Program-made: the position numbers and the translations under genes
Assembly (NCBI GenBank): GCA_000023185.1
Contig: CP001622.1
Coordinates: forward strand, 3,529,501 to 3,593,500
Direction: 5' to 3'
Length of the DNA stretch: 64,000 nt
Source of the DNA: Rhizobium leguminosarum bv. trifolii WSM1325
GTDB taxonomy: Bacteria; Pseudomonadota; Alphaproteobacteria; Rhizobiales; Rhizobiaceae
Shown: one piece after another, positions 19,329 to 28,530 of the stretch
How positions within the stretch are numbered: position 1 is the stretch's first letter
How the letters are laid out: each line of letters opens with the position of its first letter
The notes under the pieces: model-generated
Database searches by the model: none
What the model saw: the letters and a program-made list of their open reading frames with translations, nothing else
Told to the model about the DNA's origin: nothing

Positions 19329-19349
19329 GTAATACCTCGGAGGTATTAC
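19329..19349 (+). promoter_or_regulatory. Perfect 10-bp palindrome covering the antitoxin ribosome site
   Basis: GTAATACCTC-G-GAGGTATTAC is a perfect inverted repeat ending one base before the antitoxin ATG. The Shine-Dalgarno GGAGG lies inside it. It could be the autoregulatory operator typical of antitoxins, or an mRNA hairpin hiding the ribosome site. Confidence 0.75.
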
Positions 19350-19350
19350 C

Positions 19351-19614
19351 ATGCGCGTGACGGAAAAAGGCCAGGTGACCATTCCCAAGGACATCCGAGA
19401 CCGTTTGAAGATCGGCCCGGGATCCGAGGTGGATTTCGTTGCCGATGAAAAGGGTGCCCGCCTCGTTGTCCTATCCAGCAGGATAGAGCCATCACAGGAC
19501 GATTTTGAATCCTGGCTCGGCAGTATGAGCGGGACCCTCGACACCAGCGGCATGACGACCGATGAATTCATGGAATGGTTGAGGGGACCACGTGATGACC
19601 TCAGTCCTCGTTGA
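19351..19614 (+). CDS. AbrB/MazE-type antitoxin
   Basis: The 87-residue protein starts with a SpoVT/AbrB swapped-hairpin DNA-binding domain (MRVTEKGQVTIPKDIRDRLKIGPGSEVDFV, residues 1-30), followed by a C-terminal tail (about 50-87) with acidic residues and FMEWLRGPR, likely the toxin-binding part. The stop codon overlaps the downstream PIN toxin gene by about 20 bp, the usual antitoxin-toxin organisation. Probable autoregulator of the pair. Confidence 0.88.
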   Translation: MRVTEKGQVTIPKDIRDRLKIGPGSEVDFVADEKGARLVVLSSRIEPSQDDFESWLGSMSGTLDTSGMTTDEFMEWLRGPRDDLSPR

Positions 19615-20011
19615 TACGAACATCTTCATCGATATTTTCGGGCCGGATAATCCTTTCAGGGAATGGTCCGCACGGGCGTTGAGCATACTGCGTCCGGATT
19701 CGCAATTCATCATGACACCGGTCGTCTGGGCGGAGTTGGCAAGCATGACCCCGCGCGAGGAAACCCTTGCATTTCTCCTGTCGCGGCTGAACCTGATCCG
19801 CGAGGCCCTGCCGTTTCCCGCCGCGTACCGGGCCGGCATGGCCCACGCGCAGTACCGGAGAAACGGCGGCCTGCGCGATCGCACCCTGCCGGATTTTTTC
19901 ATCGGGGCGCACGCCCTCGTTCGATCGCACCGCCTTCTGACGCGCGATGGCGCGCGCTACCGCTCCTATTTCCCTGAGTTGGACATCATTTCTCCCGAAA
20001 CGCATCCTTGA
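19595..20011 (+). CDS. PIN-domain toxin (VapC-like ribonuclease)
   Basis: The 138-residue protein has the four acidic residues of PIN nucleases: Asp7 in VDTNIFID, Glu47 in WAELAS, Asp100 in [10 protein letters not shown] and Asp118 in LLTRDGARY. Relatives cut tRNA or rRNA. A GTG one codon earlier (19592) is an alternative start. It overlaps the antitoxin gene and ends 14 bp before ruvA, so the pair is set between ruvC and ruvA. Confidence 0.9.
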   Translation: MTSVLVDTNIFIDIFGPDNPFREWSARALSILRPDSQFIMTPVVWAELASMTPREETLAFLLSRLNLIREALPFPAAYRAGMAHAQYRRNGGLRDRTLPDFFIGAHALVRSHRLLTRDGARYRSYFPELDIISPETHP

Positions 20012-20024
20012 GAGACCGCGACCC

Positions 20025-20639
20025 ATGATCGGCAAGCTGAAAGGCACCATAGACGAGATCGGCGAAGACTATGTGCTCGTCGATGTGCACGGCGTCTGCT
20101 ACGTCGCCCATTGCTCGGCCCGCACCCTGTCGAAGCTTGGCTCGGCTGGCGAGGCCTGCGTGCTGTTCATCGAGACCTATGTGCGCGAGGATCAGTTGAA
20201 GCTCTTTGGCTTCATGACCGCGCTAGAGCGGGAATGGTTCAACCTGCTCCAAAGCGTCCAGGGCGTCGGCGCCAAGGTGGCGCTCGCCGTGCTCTCGACG
20301 TTGACCCCAGGCGAACTGGCTAATGCGATCGCCCTGCAGGACCGCACTGCCGTCTCCCGCGCGCCGGGCGTCGGTCCGAAAGTGGCGATGCGCCTCGTCA
20401 CCGAGCTCAAGAACCGGGCGCCTGCCTTTGCCGGGGAAGCAATCAATATCGCTCTCAAGCAGGAACTCGGTGAAGGCGTCGCGGCAGCACCGGTCGCCGA
20501 TGCGGTGTCCGCATTGACCAACCTCGGCTATTCCCGCGACCAGGCCGCCAATGCGGTTGCCGCGGCAATGAAGACGGCGGGTGATAACGCCGACAGCGCC
20601 AAGCTGATCAGGCTGGGATTGAAGGAACTGGCGCGGTGA
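20025..20639 (+). CDS. ruvA: Holliday junction branch migration protein RuvA
   Basis: RuvA binds the four-way junction and loads RuvB. The 204-residue product begins [12 protein letters not shown], has helix-hairpin-helix motifs ([14 protein letters not shown] and [17 protein letters not shown]) and a C-terminal domain III for RuvB contact. The start at 20025 fits the family; the longer frame is an artefact of upstream overlap. It follows the PIN toxin by 13 bp. Confidence 0.97.
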   Translation: MIGKLKGTIDEIGEDYVLVDVHGVCYVAHCSARTLSKLGSAGEACVLFIETYVREDQLKLFGFMTALEREWFNLLQSVQGVGAKVALAVLSTLTPGELANAIALQDRTAVSRAPGVGPKVAMRLVTELKNRAPAFAGEAINIALKQELGEGVAAAPVADAVSALTNLGYSRDQAANAVAAAMKTAGDNADSAKLIRLGLKELAR

Positions 20640-20722
20640 AAAGCCGCAAAACCGATGATGGGATGTCGAGGCAGCCGTTTTTTGGTGTATTGGTGTGACA
20701 GGATTCAAAACGGAATGAGAGC

Positions 20723-21763
20723 ATGAGCGAACCCGCCCGCCTGATATCGCCGGAAAAGCGGGGCGAAGACCTTGATATCACGTTGCGCCCGCAATCGCTG
20801 GACGAGTTCACCGGCCAGGCGGAGGCGCGCGCCAATCTCAAGGTCTTCATCGAGGCGGCGAAAAACCGCGGCGAAGCGCTGGACCATGTGCTCTTCGTCG
20901 GTCCGCCCGGCCTCGGCAAGACGACGCTGGCGCAGATTATGGCCAAAGAGCTCGGCGTCAACTTTCGCTCGACGTCGGGCCCGGTGATCGCCAAGGCCGG
21001 CGATCTCGCTGCCCTGCTCACCAATCTCGAGGAGCGCGACGTGCTCTTCATCGACGAAATCCATCGCCTCAATCCCGCCGTCGAGGAAATCCTCTATCCG
21101 GCCATGGAAGATTTCCAGCTCGACCTCATCATCGGGGAAGGCCCTGCCGCTCGCTCGGTGAAGATCGACCTGTCGAAATTCACGCTGGTGGCGGCCACAA
21201 CCCGCCTCGGCCTGTTGACGACGCCGCTGCGCGACCGCTTTGGCATTCCGGTGCGCCTGAGTTTCTATACCGTCGAGGAGCTGGAGCTGATCGTGCGCCG
21301 CGGCGCGCGGCTGATGAACCTGCCGATCACCGAGGAGGGCGCCCGCGAGATCGCAAGACGCGCCCGTGGCACTCCGCGCATCGCCGGCCGGCTGTTGCGG
21401 CGCGTGCGCGACTTTGCCGAGGTGGCAAGGGCAGAAGCCGTCACCCGCGAGATCGCCGACGAGGCGCTGACCCGCCTGCTGGTCGACAATGTCGGCTTCG
21501 ACCAGCTCGACAAACGTTACCTCAACATGATCGCGGTCAATTTCGGCGGCGGCCCGGTCGGCATCGAAACCATTGCCGCCGGCCTTTCCGAGCCGCGCGA
21601 CGCGATCGAGGACATCATCGAGCCCTACATGATCCAGCAGGGTTTCATTCAGCGCACGCCACGCGGCCGTGTTCTGACCGCAATCGCGTGGAAACATCTG
21701 GGAATGCAACCGCCAAAGGATATGGAGGCTGCGCAGTTCCGGCTGTTCCAGGAGGACAACTGA
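20723..21763 (+). CDS. ruvB: Holliday junction helicase RuvB
   Basis: RuvB is the AAA+ motor of branch migration. The 346-residue protein has Walker [10 protein letters not shown] (about 56-64), Walker [11 protein letters not shown] and sensor [17 protein letters not shown], then a winged-helix C-terminal domain. It lies 83 bp after ruvA and touches the next gene (stop TGA at 21761-21763, next start at 21764). Confidence 0.98.
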   Translation: MSEPARLISPEKRGEDLDITLRPQSLDEFTGQAEARANLKVFIEAAKNRGEALDHVLFVGPPGLGKTTLAQIMAKELGVNFRSTSGPVIAKAGDLAALLTNLEERDVLFIDEIHRLNPAVEEILYPAMEDFQLDLIIGEGPAARSVKIDLSKFTLVAATTRLGLLTTPLRDRFGIPVRLSFYTVEELELIVRRGARLMNLPITEEGAREIARRARGTPRIAGRLLRRVRDFAEVARAEAVTREIADEALTRLLVDNVGFDQLDKRYLNMIAVNFGGGPVGIETIAAGLSEPRDAIEDIIEPYMIQQGFIQRTPRGRVLTAIAWKHLGMQPPKDMEAAQFRLFQEDN

Positions 21764-22666
21764 GTGATCACCCGCCGCGGATTTTTGAAGGTTCTCGGCG
21801 GCGGTTTCGCCGGCGTCATGTCGCTCGGTGGTTATGCCTTTGCTTATGAACCGCTCGCGCGGCTCGCCATCACCCGCTACCAGCTGACGCCGCCGGGATG
21901 GACGCCAGGGCTCAAGCTACGCGTCGTCGCGCTCGCCGATCTCCATGCCTGCGAACCCTGGATGTCGGCAAGCCGCATTGCCGCGATCTGCCACACGGCG
22001 AATGAACTCGAAGGCGACGTCACCGTCCTGCTCGGCGATTACGCCGCCGGCATGAACATGGTGACGCAGTACGTGCATTCGAGCCAATGGTCGAAGGCGC
22101 TCGCCACCTTGCAGGCCCCTCTCGGCGTCCATGCGGTCATGGGCAACCACGATTGGTGGGAGGACAGGACCGCCCAGAAGAACGGCGGGATGGAAACATT
22201 CGGACACCGAGCCTTCGCCGACGTCGGCATCCCGGTCTATGGCAACCGCGCCGTCCGGCTCGAAAAGGATGGCAGCGGCTTTTGGCTCGCAGGCCTCGAA
22301 GATCAGCTAGCGCTTCTGCCGGGCCGGAAGTGGGGCCGCACGCAGATGCTCGGCCTCGACGATCTCGAGGGAACGATGGCTCAGGTGACGGACGATGCGC
22401 CGGTCATCCTGCTTGCCCATGAACCCGATATCTTTCCGCGCGTGCCGGAGCGTGTGTCGCTGACGCTATCGGGTCACACGCATGGCGGACAGATCCGTTT
22501 GCTCGGCCGTTCGCCTATCGTGCCCTCGCGCTACGGCAACCGCTACGCCTATGGTCATATGATCGAGGAGGGGCGTAATATCATCGTCTCCGGTGGCCTC
22601 GGCTGCTCCATCGCGCCGGTGCGCTTCGGCGTGCCGCCGGAAATTGTCGTGATCGATCTTGGATAG
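21764..22666 (+). CDS. Tat-exported metallophosphoesterase
   Basis: The 300-residue protein has a twin-arginine signal (MITRRGFLKVLGGGFAGVMS) and calcineurin-type motifs: ALADLHACEPWM, LLGDYAAG, VMGNHDWW and LSGHTHGGQIRL. It resembles the YaeI-like group that in some bacteria cleaves lipid-related phosphoesters. The start is a GTG with AGGAGG eight bases upstream and follows the ruvB stop directly. The substrate cannot be told. Confidence 0.88.
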   Translation: MITRRGFLKVLGGGFAGVMSLGGYAFAYEPLARLAITRYQLTPPGWTPGLKLRVVALADLHACEPWMSASRIAAICHTANELEGDVTVLLGDYAAGMNMVTQYVHSSQWSKALATLQAPLGVHAVMGNHDWWEDRTAQKNGGMETFGHRAFADVGIPVYGNRAVRLEKDGSGFWLAGLEDQLALLPGRKWGRTQMLGLDDLEGTMAQVTDDAPVILLAHEPDIFPRVPERVSLTLSGHTHGGQIRLLGRSPIVPSRYGNRYAYGHMIEEGRNIIVSGGLGCSIAPVRFGVPPEIVVIDLG

Positions 22667-22672
22667 AATGGC

Positions 22673-23185
22673 ATGGCCAAGCGCACTCTCATCCGCCTGA
22701 ATGCGGGCGCTGAGCGTTTCAACTATCGCATCGCCGGCCTCGGCTTTCGTGACGGCCACGTGCTCGTCCATCGCGCCGTGCATGAGCCCTTCTGGACCTT
22801 TCCGGGCGGCAGGGCGGAAATCGGCGAGACGTCGGAGCAAACGCTGAAACGGGAGATAGTGGAGGAACTGGGCGTAGAGGTGACCGTCCATCGCCTGCTC
22901 TGGATCGTCGAGAATTTTTTCCGCTACGAACAGCGCGACTGGCATGAACTCGGCCTCTATTATCTGATGGAGATTCCGCCAGAATTCCCCTTCTTGTCCG
23001 GCGAGATCATCCATCGGGTCGAGGACGGCGACAACCATCTCGAGTTCAAATGGGTGCCGGCAACGCGTAATGCCCTGTCCGCACTCGACATCCCGCCCTA
23101 TTTCATCGCCGATGAAATCGAAACCCTTCCCGTTGTGCCGCGTCATCTCGTCTGGCGGGACGGCGATCTCGACGGCAAAGACTGA
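22673..23185 (+). CDS. NUDIX hydrolase
   Basis: The 170-residue protein carries an intact Nudix box GGRAEIGETSEQTLKREIVEELG (about 43-65; the G-x5-E-x7-RE-x-x-EE-x-G spacing is met). Such enzymes hydrolyse nucleoside diphosphates linked to another moiety. It begins 6 bp after the metallophosphoesterase, with no clear ribosome site, so translation is probably coupled. Confidence 0.9.
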   Translation: MAKRTLIRLNAGAERFNYRIAGLGFRDGHVLVHRAVHEPFWTFPGGRAEIGETSEQTLKREIVEELGVEVTVHRLLWIVENFFRYEQRDWHELGLYYLMEIPPEFPFLSGEIIHRVEDGDNHLEFKWVPATRNALSALDIPPYFIADEIETLPVVPRHLVWRDGDLDGKD

Positions 23186-23203
23186 CGCAGGCAATTCAAG
23201 GTG

Positions 23204-23244
23204 TTACAGCGCCCTTTGCGCGCCTTAAAAGGTGGCGGTGCTGT
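23204..23244. repeat. Degenerate copy of dispersed palindrome, family A
   Basis: TTACAGCGCCCTTTGCGCGCC followed by TTAAAAGGTGGCGGTGCTGT resembles the reverse complement of 13508-13550 and the copy at 50771-50813 (common core CAGCG-CCTTTGCGCG ... AAAAG ... GCTGT). It lies between the NUDIX and DinB genes. Confidence 0.65.
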
Positions 23245-23275
23245 CGCCAAAAGCCTTTAAAGAGGAGATGCGCCG

Positions 23276-23839
23276 ATGCCGACCTTCGATCCTGTCAGGC
23301 CATTTCGCAAACTTGCCTACAACAACGCCCTTGCCAACCGCCGGCTGCTTCAGGCCTGCGCGACACTGAAGCCCAGCGAATTCGAAGCGCCGCGCACCAG
23401 TTTCTTCCCCTCGATCAAGGAAACCTTGAACCATATCATCACGGTCGACTGGTTCTATGTCGACGGCCTGGAAGGCGGCACGCTCGGGCTCAAGGCCTTC
23501 GAGGTCGACGAACCGTTCGATGACGTTTCCTCGCTGACAGAGGCGCAGGCGAAGGTCGATCAGCGCCTGACGGCACTTTGCGAGGCCCTGACGCCGGAGA
23601 GACTCATCTCGACCATCAGCCTCCATCGCGGCGACCGCATTCAAGAAGAGCGGATGGAGGACGTGCTCGGCCACCTCTTCCAGCATCAGACCCATCATCG
23701 CGGGCAGGTGCATGCGATGCTCTCCGGCACCAGCGTCGCTCCGCCGCAACTCGACGAATTCATCGTTGCCGACGATGCCCGGTTCCGTGGCGGCGAACTC
23801 GCCACGCTCGGCTGGAGCGAAGAAACGCTGATGCGTTAG
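23276..23839 (+). CDS. DinB-family metal-binding protein
   Basis: The 187-residue four-helix protein has the DinB metal-ligand histidines in LNHIITVDWFYVD and HLFQHQTHHRGQVHAML. Members include thiol transferases and damage-inducible proteins; no specific role can be given. GAGGAG upstream supports the ATG at 23276. Confidence 0.85.
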   Translation: MPTFDPVRPFRKLAYNNALANRRLLQACATLKPSEFEAPRTSFFPSIKETLNHIITVDWFYVDGLEGGTLGLKAFEVDEPFDDVSSLTEAQAKVDQRLTALCEALTPERLISTISLHRGDRIQEERMEDVLGHLFQHQTHHRGQVHAMLSGTSVAPPQLDEFIVADDARFRGGELATLGWSEETLMR

Positions 23840-23877
23840 CGCGTCCTGCGGGCCGCGAGTGTTTTAAGTCTCTATTT

Positions 23878-23928
23878 GATGCCTGTCGTGGTCCCAAAAC
23901 CGCTGCACAGTTTTGGGCGACATGCATT
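23878..23928. repeat. Dispersed palindrome, family B
   Basis: The reverse complement reads AATGCATGTCGCCCAAAACT then GTGCAGCGGTTTTGGGA, closely matching 62434-62482 (AATGCATGCCGTCCAGAAGT then GCGCAGCGGTTTTGGGA). A looser copy is at 54238-54285. It lies between the convergent DinB and acvB genes. Confidence 0.75.
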
Positions 23929-25309
23929 AATTCTGCAGCCGCTTCTTCAGCCCGTCGATGATTGTCTTGGTGAGAAGATCGTAATTCTCGTCGAAGTGAT
24001 GATCGCCGGGCAGTTCGATGACCTCGGCGCCGCTATCCTTCAGCGCCGGACAGGCAACATCGTCATCGTCGTCCTTGCCGTAGATGCATTGCACGAGCTT
24101 CGGATCGATGTTCTTCAGATCGCCGACAGGATCGCCTCCCGCCCCTTCCGTCTTCTGGCCGAGCCAGCCGAGAACAGAGATGACGTAGTCGACTTGGTGC
24201 GAAAGCGACAGCAGCGACAATTGCGCCACCGCCGACTTTTCGGCTGGCTTGAGGAGCTGGTAGGTGGCGGGCACGACATCGGCGCCGAAGGAATAACCGA
24301 CGAGCAGGACATGCTTCACCTTCCACTGCTTGCGGTAGAAATCGATGATCTTCGAAAGATCGGCAGCTGTCTCCTCCGGCTTGCGCTCCTTCCAGAAATA
24401 GTGGAGCGAATCGACGCCGACGACCGGAATACCTTCCTTCTGCAGCGTGCCGCCGACCTCCTTGTCGATGTCGCGCCAGCCGCCGTCGCCGGAATAGATC
24501 ACCGCCATCGTATCGAAGGCCGGCGTTGCCTCGAGCACCGCCAGCGGCAGGCCGAGCGGGTTGCCGAAGGCGCCGGAGGCGGTGACGAGATCGTCGAGCG
24601 TATCGGCAAACGCCGTCTGCGCATCGTCGGTGGAATCGCGGATCTCGATCGCGTCATGGGCCTTCTTCAGCGCCTCGGCATGCGCCCGACCATCCTTGTT
24701 GGCCTCAGGCGTGAAGACGGTAACGATCGGGTCCGGCAGGATGCCGTCGCTGAGGCCATAGACCGTGCGTTCGCCGACCACCTGCTTGGACGCCGGCGTG
24801 CAAAGCTCCTTGGCAAGCGGAATGCCGGCGGCCGGATTAACGGCAAGTGTCTGGCCGATCGTCGCATCCGGCGTTTGCGCGGCGATCGCCAGCGCCAAGG
24901 CCCCGCCCTCGCCGATACCGGCGACGATCGGCAGGTGATAGGCGTTGTTGCCGGTCGCGCGCTGCACCTGCTGGCTCAGCGATTCGATGTCCGACACCAT
25001 GTAGACACAGCCGTCGTTGAGGCTGACGTCGTACTGGCCGAGCGCCTGGATATAGGATGGAAAGTCGACGCCGATGACAACGGCGCCTTCGGCGACCAAC
25101 CTGTCGGCTTCGCCCTTCTCATAATCGCCCCAGCCGGCGGCATCCGAGATCAGCATCACCGTGCCCTTCACCTCCCCTTCCGGCAGGAAGATGTGCGGCG
25201 ACGGGATGAGCCCGGTTTCGAAACTCTGCGTGGTCTCTTCGGCGGCGTCAGCCGGTGCGGCCGCGAGCATGCAGGCGCATGCCGTGGCAAGAAGGATTGT
25301 TCTGATCAT
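23927..25309 (-). CDS. acvB: AcvB/VirJ-like lysyl-phosphatidylglycerol hydrolase
   Basis: The 460-residue periplasmic protein has a signal peptide (MIRTILLATACACMLAAAPADA, about 1-22) and two VirJ-like alpha/beta-hydrolase regions; the second holds the nucleophile-elbow motif GYSFGADVVP. In Agrobacterium AcvB removes lysine from lysyl-phosphatidylglycerol made by LpiA, and in Rhizobium tropici the homologue matters for acid tolerance and symbiosis. The start overlaps the lpiA stop by 4 bp (ATGA), so the synthetase and its hydrolase form one operon. Confidence 0.92.
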   Translation of the reverse strand: MIRTILLATACACMLAAAPADAAEETTQSFETGLIPSPHIFLPEGEVKGTVMLISDAAGWGDYEKGEADRLVAEGAVVIGVDFPSYIQALGQYDVSLNDGCVYMVSDIESLSQQVQRATGNNAYHLPIVAGIGEGGALALAIAAQTPDATIGQTLAVNPAAGIPLAKELCTPASKQVVGERTVYGLSDGILPDPIVTVFTPEANKDGRAHAEALKKAHDAIEIRDSTDDAQTAFADTLDDLVTASGAFGNPLGLPLAVLEATPAFDTMAVIYSGDGGWRDIDKEVGGTLQKEGIPVVGVDSLHYFWKERKPEETAADLSKIIDFYRKQWKVKHVLLVGYSFGADVVPATYQLLKPAEKSAVAQLSLLSLSHQVDYVISVLGWLGQKTEGAGGDPVGDLKNIDPKLVQCIYGKDDDDDVACPALKDSGAEVIELPGDHHFDENYDLLTKTIIDGLKKRLQN

Positions 25310-27909
25310 TTTCTCACTACCCCTTTCAATCCGCCCCCAATCAGAAATGTCGCGTCCATCAACGCGATCATCGGATTGCCCCCTCCTGAGACCGCAAGAT
25401 AGCGCGGTTGCCAGTGCGGATGAAACTTGGATTTGAATGCCCGAAGGCCTTTGAAGTTATAGAAGCGCTCGCCGTGTTCGAAGACGGTGCTGCCGATGCG
25501 GTCCCAGACGGGCGCCGCCTCGCGTTTCGACATGCCGGAGAGAGGCGCCATGCCGAGATTGAAGTGGGTGAAACCCTGCCCTCGCAGATATTCCATGATC
25601 TGCACGAAGAGAAAGTCCATCGAGCCCTTCGGCGCGTCCGGCGAGAAGCGCATGAGATCGATCGTGCCCTCCTGTCTGGATTCGGTCACGAGGATATTGG
25701 CGAAGGCGACGATCCTGCCGTCCTTTTTCAGGATGCCGACCGGCTGCGAGGAGACATAATCGAAATCGAACGCGCCGAGCGAGAAGCCCTTTTCCTTGGC
25801 ATTGTGATGCTCGAGCCAGGCCGTCGAAACCGCGGCAAGATCATCGATGACCGAAGACAAGTCCTGCGGTTCGACGACGGCGAATTCCAGCCCGTCGCGC
25901 TGGGCGCGGCTTGCCGTCTGGCGAAGGTTTGCCCATTTGCCGCCCTTCATCTCGAAGGTCCTGAGATCGGCCACCGCCAGTTCGCCGAGCTTGAAGGCGC
26001 GCAGGCCGGCATCGGCGCAATGGGACAGCAGCGCCGGCGATATCTGATAGAACACGGCCCGGCAGCCGGCGGCGCGCGCCGCTTCGACGAAACGCCAGAC
26101 GAGTTCCTGCACGGCGCGATGGTCGCCGACCGGATCGAACAGCGCGATCCAGGAGCGGCCCTGCCGGCCATACATGATGAAGGCATCGCCGTTTTCCGAG
26201 AACATGATGCTCTTGTCGCCCATGCGCACAAGATTGGCATCGGCATTGCCCTGCTTCATGACGATCTCGACGGCACGCGCCAGCGCCTCGTCCGTCGCCT
26301 GCTCCGGCCGGAAGCTCGCCGGTCGGAGCAGGCTGAAGACGGCGATCGCCGACGAAATGATGGTGATGCCGAGCACGGCGCGCAGCCCGCGCGGCGCCTC
26401 GGCGGTGAATTCGAACTGCCACCAGAGCTGGTTGCTGTATTCGACGTCGCGATAGACGAAGAGCAGGATGACGACAGCCCCGACGACGATCACGGCGATC
26501 GCCATCAGCCAGGACGCCGTCAGCGCCTGGTTGAGCAGCGAGGCCTGGCGGGTAAAGAGCCGGCGGCTGACGAAGAGCCCGAAGATGAGGAAGGCAAGAA
26601 AAGCCGCTTCGACAAGCGCGATCGCCTTCAGCAGCGACAAGGTCAGCGCGGCAAGCGCCGAGAACACGGCGACCCACCAGGCGCCGTCGAGCCGCTGGCC
26701 GAGGCCGCGCGCGGCGACGACGAGTGCCAGCCCCAACAGGCTGGAGAGGAAATGCGCCCCTTCGACCATCGGCAGTGGCAGATAGTTGGAGAGGAATTCG
26801 AGGTTCTGGTCCGGCGTCGGCGTGACGCTCGAAAACACCAGCATGACGCCGAGCAGCAGCGCGAGAGCCGACAGCAGCTGCGGCATCAGCCGTCCGCCGA
26901 TGCGCCGCATGCTGGAGGCCGCCGGATGGTCGACGAAACGACGCAGCTCCGCCGCCGAGACCGCGAGCACGGCGATCAGCAGCGGCAGCACATGGTAGAC
27001 CAGCCGGTAGAGCACCAGCGATCCGAGCACGGCATCGATGTTCACCGCGCTGCCGAGCGAGGCGATGATCACGGTCTCGAACACGCCGAGCCCGGCCGGA
27101 ACATGGCTGAGCACGCCGAGACCGACGGCGATCGCATAGACGGCGAGGAAGACCGGCCAGCCGATGGCTGTCTGCGGCAGCAGCACATAGAGCACCGACG
27201 CCGAGGCGGCGATATCGAAGGCTGTGACGAGGAACTGCCGCGACCAGGTACGCGAATCCGGCAGGCGGATTGCCACAGGGCCAAGATCGAGCACGCGCCC
27301 GTCACGGCCGATGATCATCACCGCGCCCAGAATGGCGACGATCGAACCGGCGATCAGCCGAAGAAGGAAGGGGCTGATGCCGACGAGCGGGCCGATCTCG
27401 TCGGCGATGACGATGAGGGCGATTGCCGCGACGCCCGCAAGCCCCAATCCGAAGGACAGCGTGACGAAGGCGATGATGCGTCCGATATCCTCCGGCGAGA
27501 GCCCGAGGCGCGTATAGGCGCGGTAGCGAATCGCCCCCCCAGACAGGGCGCCGAAACCGGCGGTATTGCCGACGGCATAGGCACTGAACGCCGTCAGCGC
27601 GACATGCGGAAAGGGCAGCTTCTTGCCGATATATTCGATGGCGTTGAGATCGTAGAAGATCAGTGCGAGGAAACTGAGCGCCGTGAAGAACAACGCAAGC
27701 AGGATCGAGCTCGGCCTGGTGGCGGCGAGCGCACCGACGACGTCGTCATAGCGCACCTCGTTGGTGAGCTGCATGATGGCGTAACCGACGAGGCAGAAGA
27801 CCACCAGTGATGCGGCTGCCAGCAGCGGCGTTCTGTACCGTCTGAATAGACCGCCAAAAGAAAACCCGTCCGCTTCTTCAATCTCTTCCAAATTGCCGTG
27901 CCCCGACAT
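25306..27909 (-). CDS. lpiA: Lysyl-phosphatidylglycerol synthetase (MprF/LpiA)
   Basis: LpiA transfers lysine from Lys-tRNA to phosphatidylglycerol and flips the product, giving resistance to cationic peptides and acid. The 867-residue protein has an N-terminal flippase part with about 13-14 membrane helices (about 30-520) and a soluble C-terminal DUF2156 GNAT-like synthase domain (about 545-860, with VRMGDKSIMFSENGDAFIMYG and FRFSPDAP-like motif LMRFSPDAPKGSMDFLF). The start at 27909 is the first ATG; an upstream TTG is less likely. acvB follows with a 4-bp overlap. Confidence 0.95.
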   Translation of the reverse strand: MSGHGNLEEIEEADGFSFGGLFRRYRTPLLAAASLVVFCLVGYAIMQLTNEVRYDDVVGALAATRPSSILLALFFTALSFLALIFYDLNAIEYIGKKLPFPHVALTAFSAYAVGNTAGFGALSGGAIRYRAYTRLGLSPEDIGRIIAFVTLSFGLGLAGVAAIALIVIADEIGPLVGISPFLLRLIAGSIVAILGAVMIIGRDGRVLDLGPVAIRLPDSRTWSRQFLVTAFDIAASASVLYVLLPQTAIGWPVFLAVYAIAVGLGVLSHVPAGLGVFETVIIASLGSAVNIDAVLGSLVLYRLVYHVLPLLIAVLAVSAAELRRFVDHPAASSMRRIGGRLMPQLLSALALLLGVMLVFSSVTPTPDQNLEFLSNYLPLPMVEGAHFLSSLLGLALVVAARGLGQRLDGAWWVAVFSALAALTLSLLKAIALVEAAFLAFLIFGLFVSRRLFTRQASLLNQALTASWLMAIAVIVVGAVVILLFVYRDVEYSNQLWWQFEFTAEAPRGLRAVLGITIISSAIAVFSLLRPASFRPEQATDEALARAVEIVMKQGNADANLVRMGDKSIMFSENGDAFIMYGRQGRSWIALFDPVGDHRAVQELVWRFVEAARAAGCRAVFYQISPALLSHCADAGLRAFKLGELAVADLRTFEMKGGKWANLRQTASRAQRDGLEFAVVEPQDLSSVIDDLAAVSTAWLEHHNAKEKGFSLGAFDFDYVSSQPVGILKKDGRIVAFANILVTESRQEGTIDLMRFSPDAPKGSMDFLFVQIMEYLRGQGFTHFNLGMAPLSGMSKREAAPVWDRIGSTVFEHGERFYNFKGLRAFKSKFHPHWQPRYLAVSGGGNPMIALMDATFLIGGGLKGVVRK

Positions 27910-28146
27910 TCTCGTACCCTGCTGCAACTGCCAGCTTGGCGGGAATCATTTCAGATGACGTAACATGAAAGGCATATAAGCTCTATGAAGCTATGCCGCT
28001 GCTACCCCAGCCCCGCCGCCTGCGCCTCAATCATCCTCAATTGGGGCGAATTTGCGCAGGCGAGCGGCGCAGCACATTGCATTTTCGTAAGCTTCGGCAG
28101 AGCCTTGCGCTCGATGGAGAGTTGAGACGCGAGAGAAAGGTTCGAT

Positions 28147-28524
28147 ATGCAGGATGGTTCGGCCTTGGTGATGCTTGCTCTCGGCCGCCTGCTGCTCGGC
28201 GGCCTCTATGTCGCTGGCGGCGTTCATCATTTTTTCGTCATCGTGCCGCTGACCGAGGCGATCGAAGCCCGCGGCCTCCCTTTTGCGAAATGGGTGCTGG
28301 TCTTGGGCAGCATGTTCCAGATCGTCGCCGGCATCCTGCTGATGCTCGGCCTTTTTGTCGCGGCAGCGGCATTCGGTCTCATCGTCTTCACGCTGGCGGC
28401 CACCGTCATGCTGCTGAATTTCTGGGACATGCAGGGAACGGCGCGCGACAGCGCGATCAATACCTGGAAAACCAACCTGGCGATCATCGGCGGCCTGCTG
28501 ATAGCAGCAGCCGGCGCGATGTGA
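28147..28524 (+). CDS. DoxX family membrane protein
   Basis: The 125-residue protein has about four membrane helices (LGRLLLGGLYVAGGVHHF, WVLVLGSMFQIVAGILLML, AFGLIVFTLAATVMLL, LAIIGGLLIAAAGA) in the DoxX pattern. Function is unknown in most bacteria; some act with oxidoreductases. AAAGG precedes the ATG. It converges with the MscS-like gene, 6 bp from its stop. Confidence 0.85.
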   Translation: MQDGSALVMLALGRLLLGGLYVAGGVHHFFVIVPLTEAIEARGLPFAKWVLVLGSMFQIVAGILLMLGLFVAAAAFGLIVFTLAATVMLLNFWDMQGTARDSAINTWKTNLAIIGGLLIAAAGAM

Positions 28525-28530
28525 AGCGGT

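Noticed and set aside
28027..28230. 67-residue minus-strand frame overlapping the DoxX gene start.
   Set aside because: Overlaps a well-supported gene and lacks a ribosome site.
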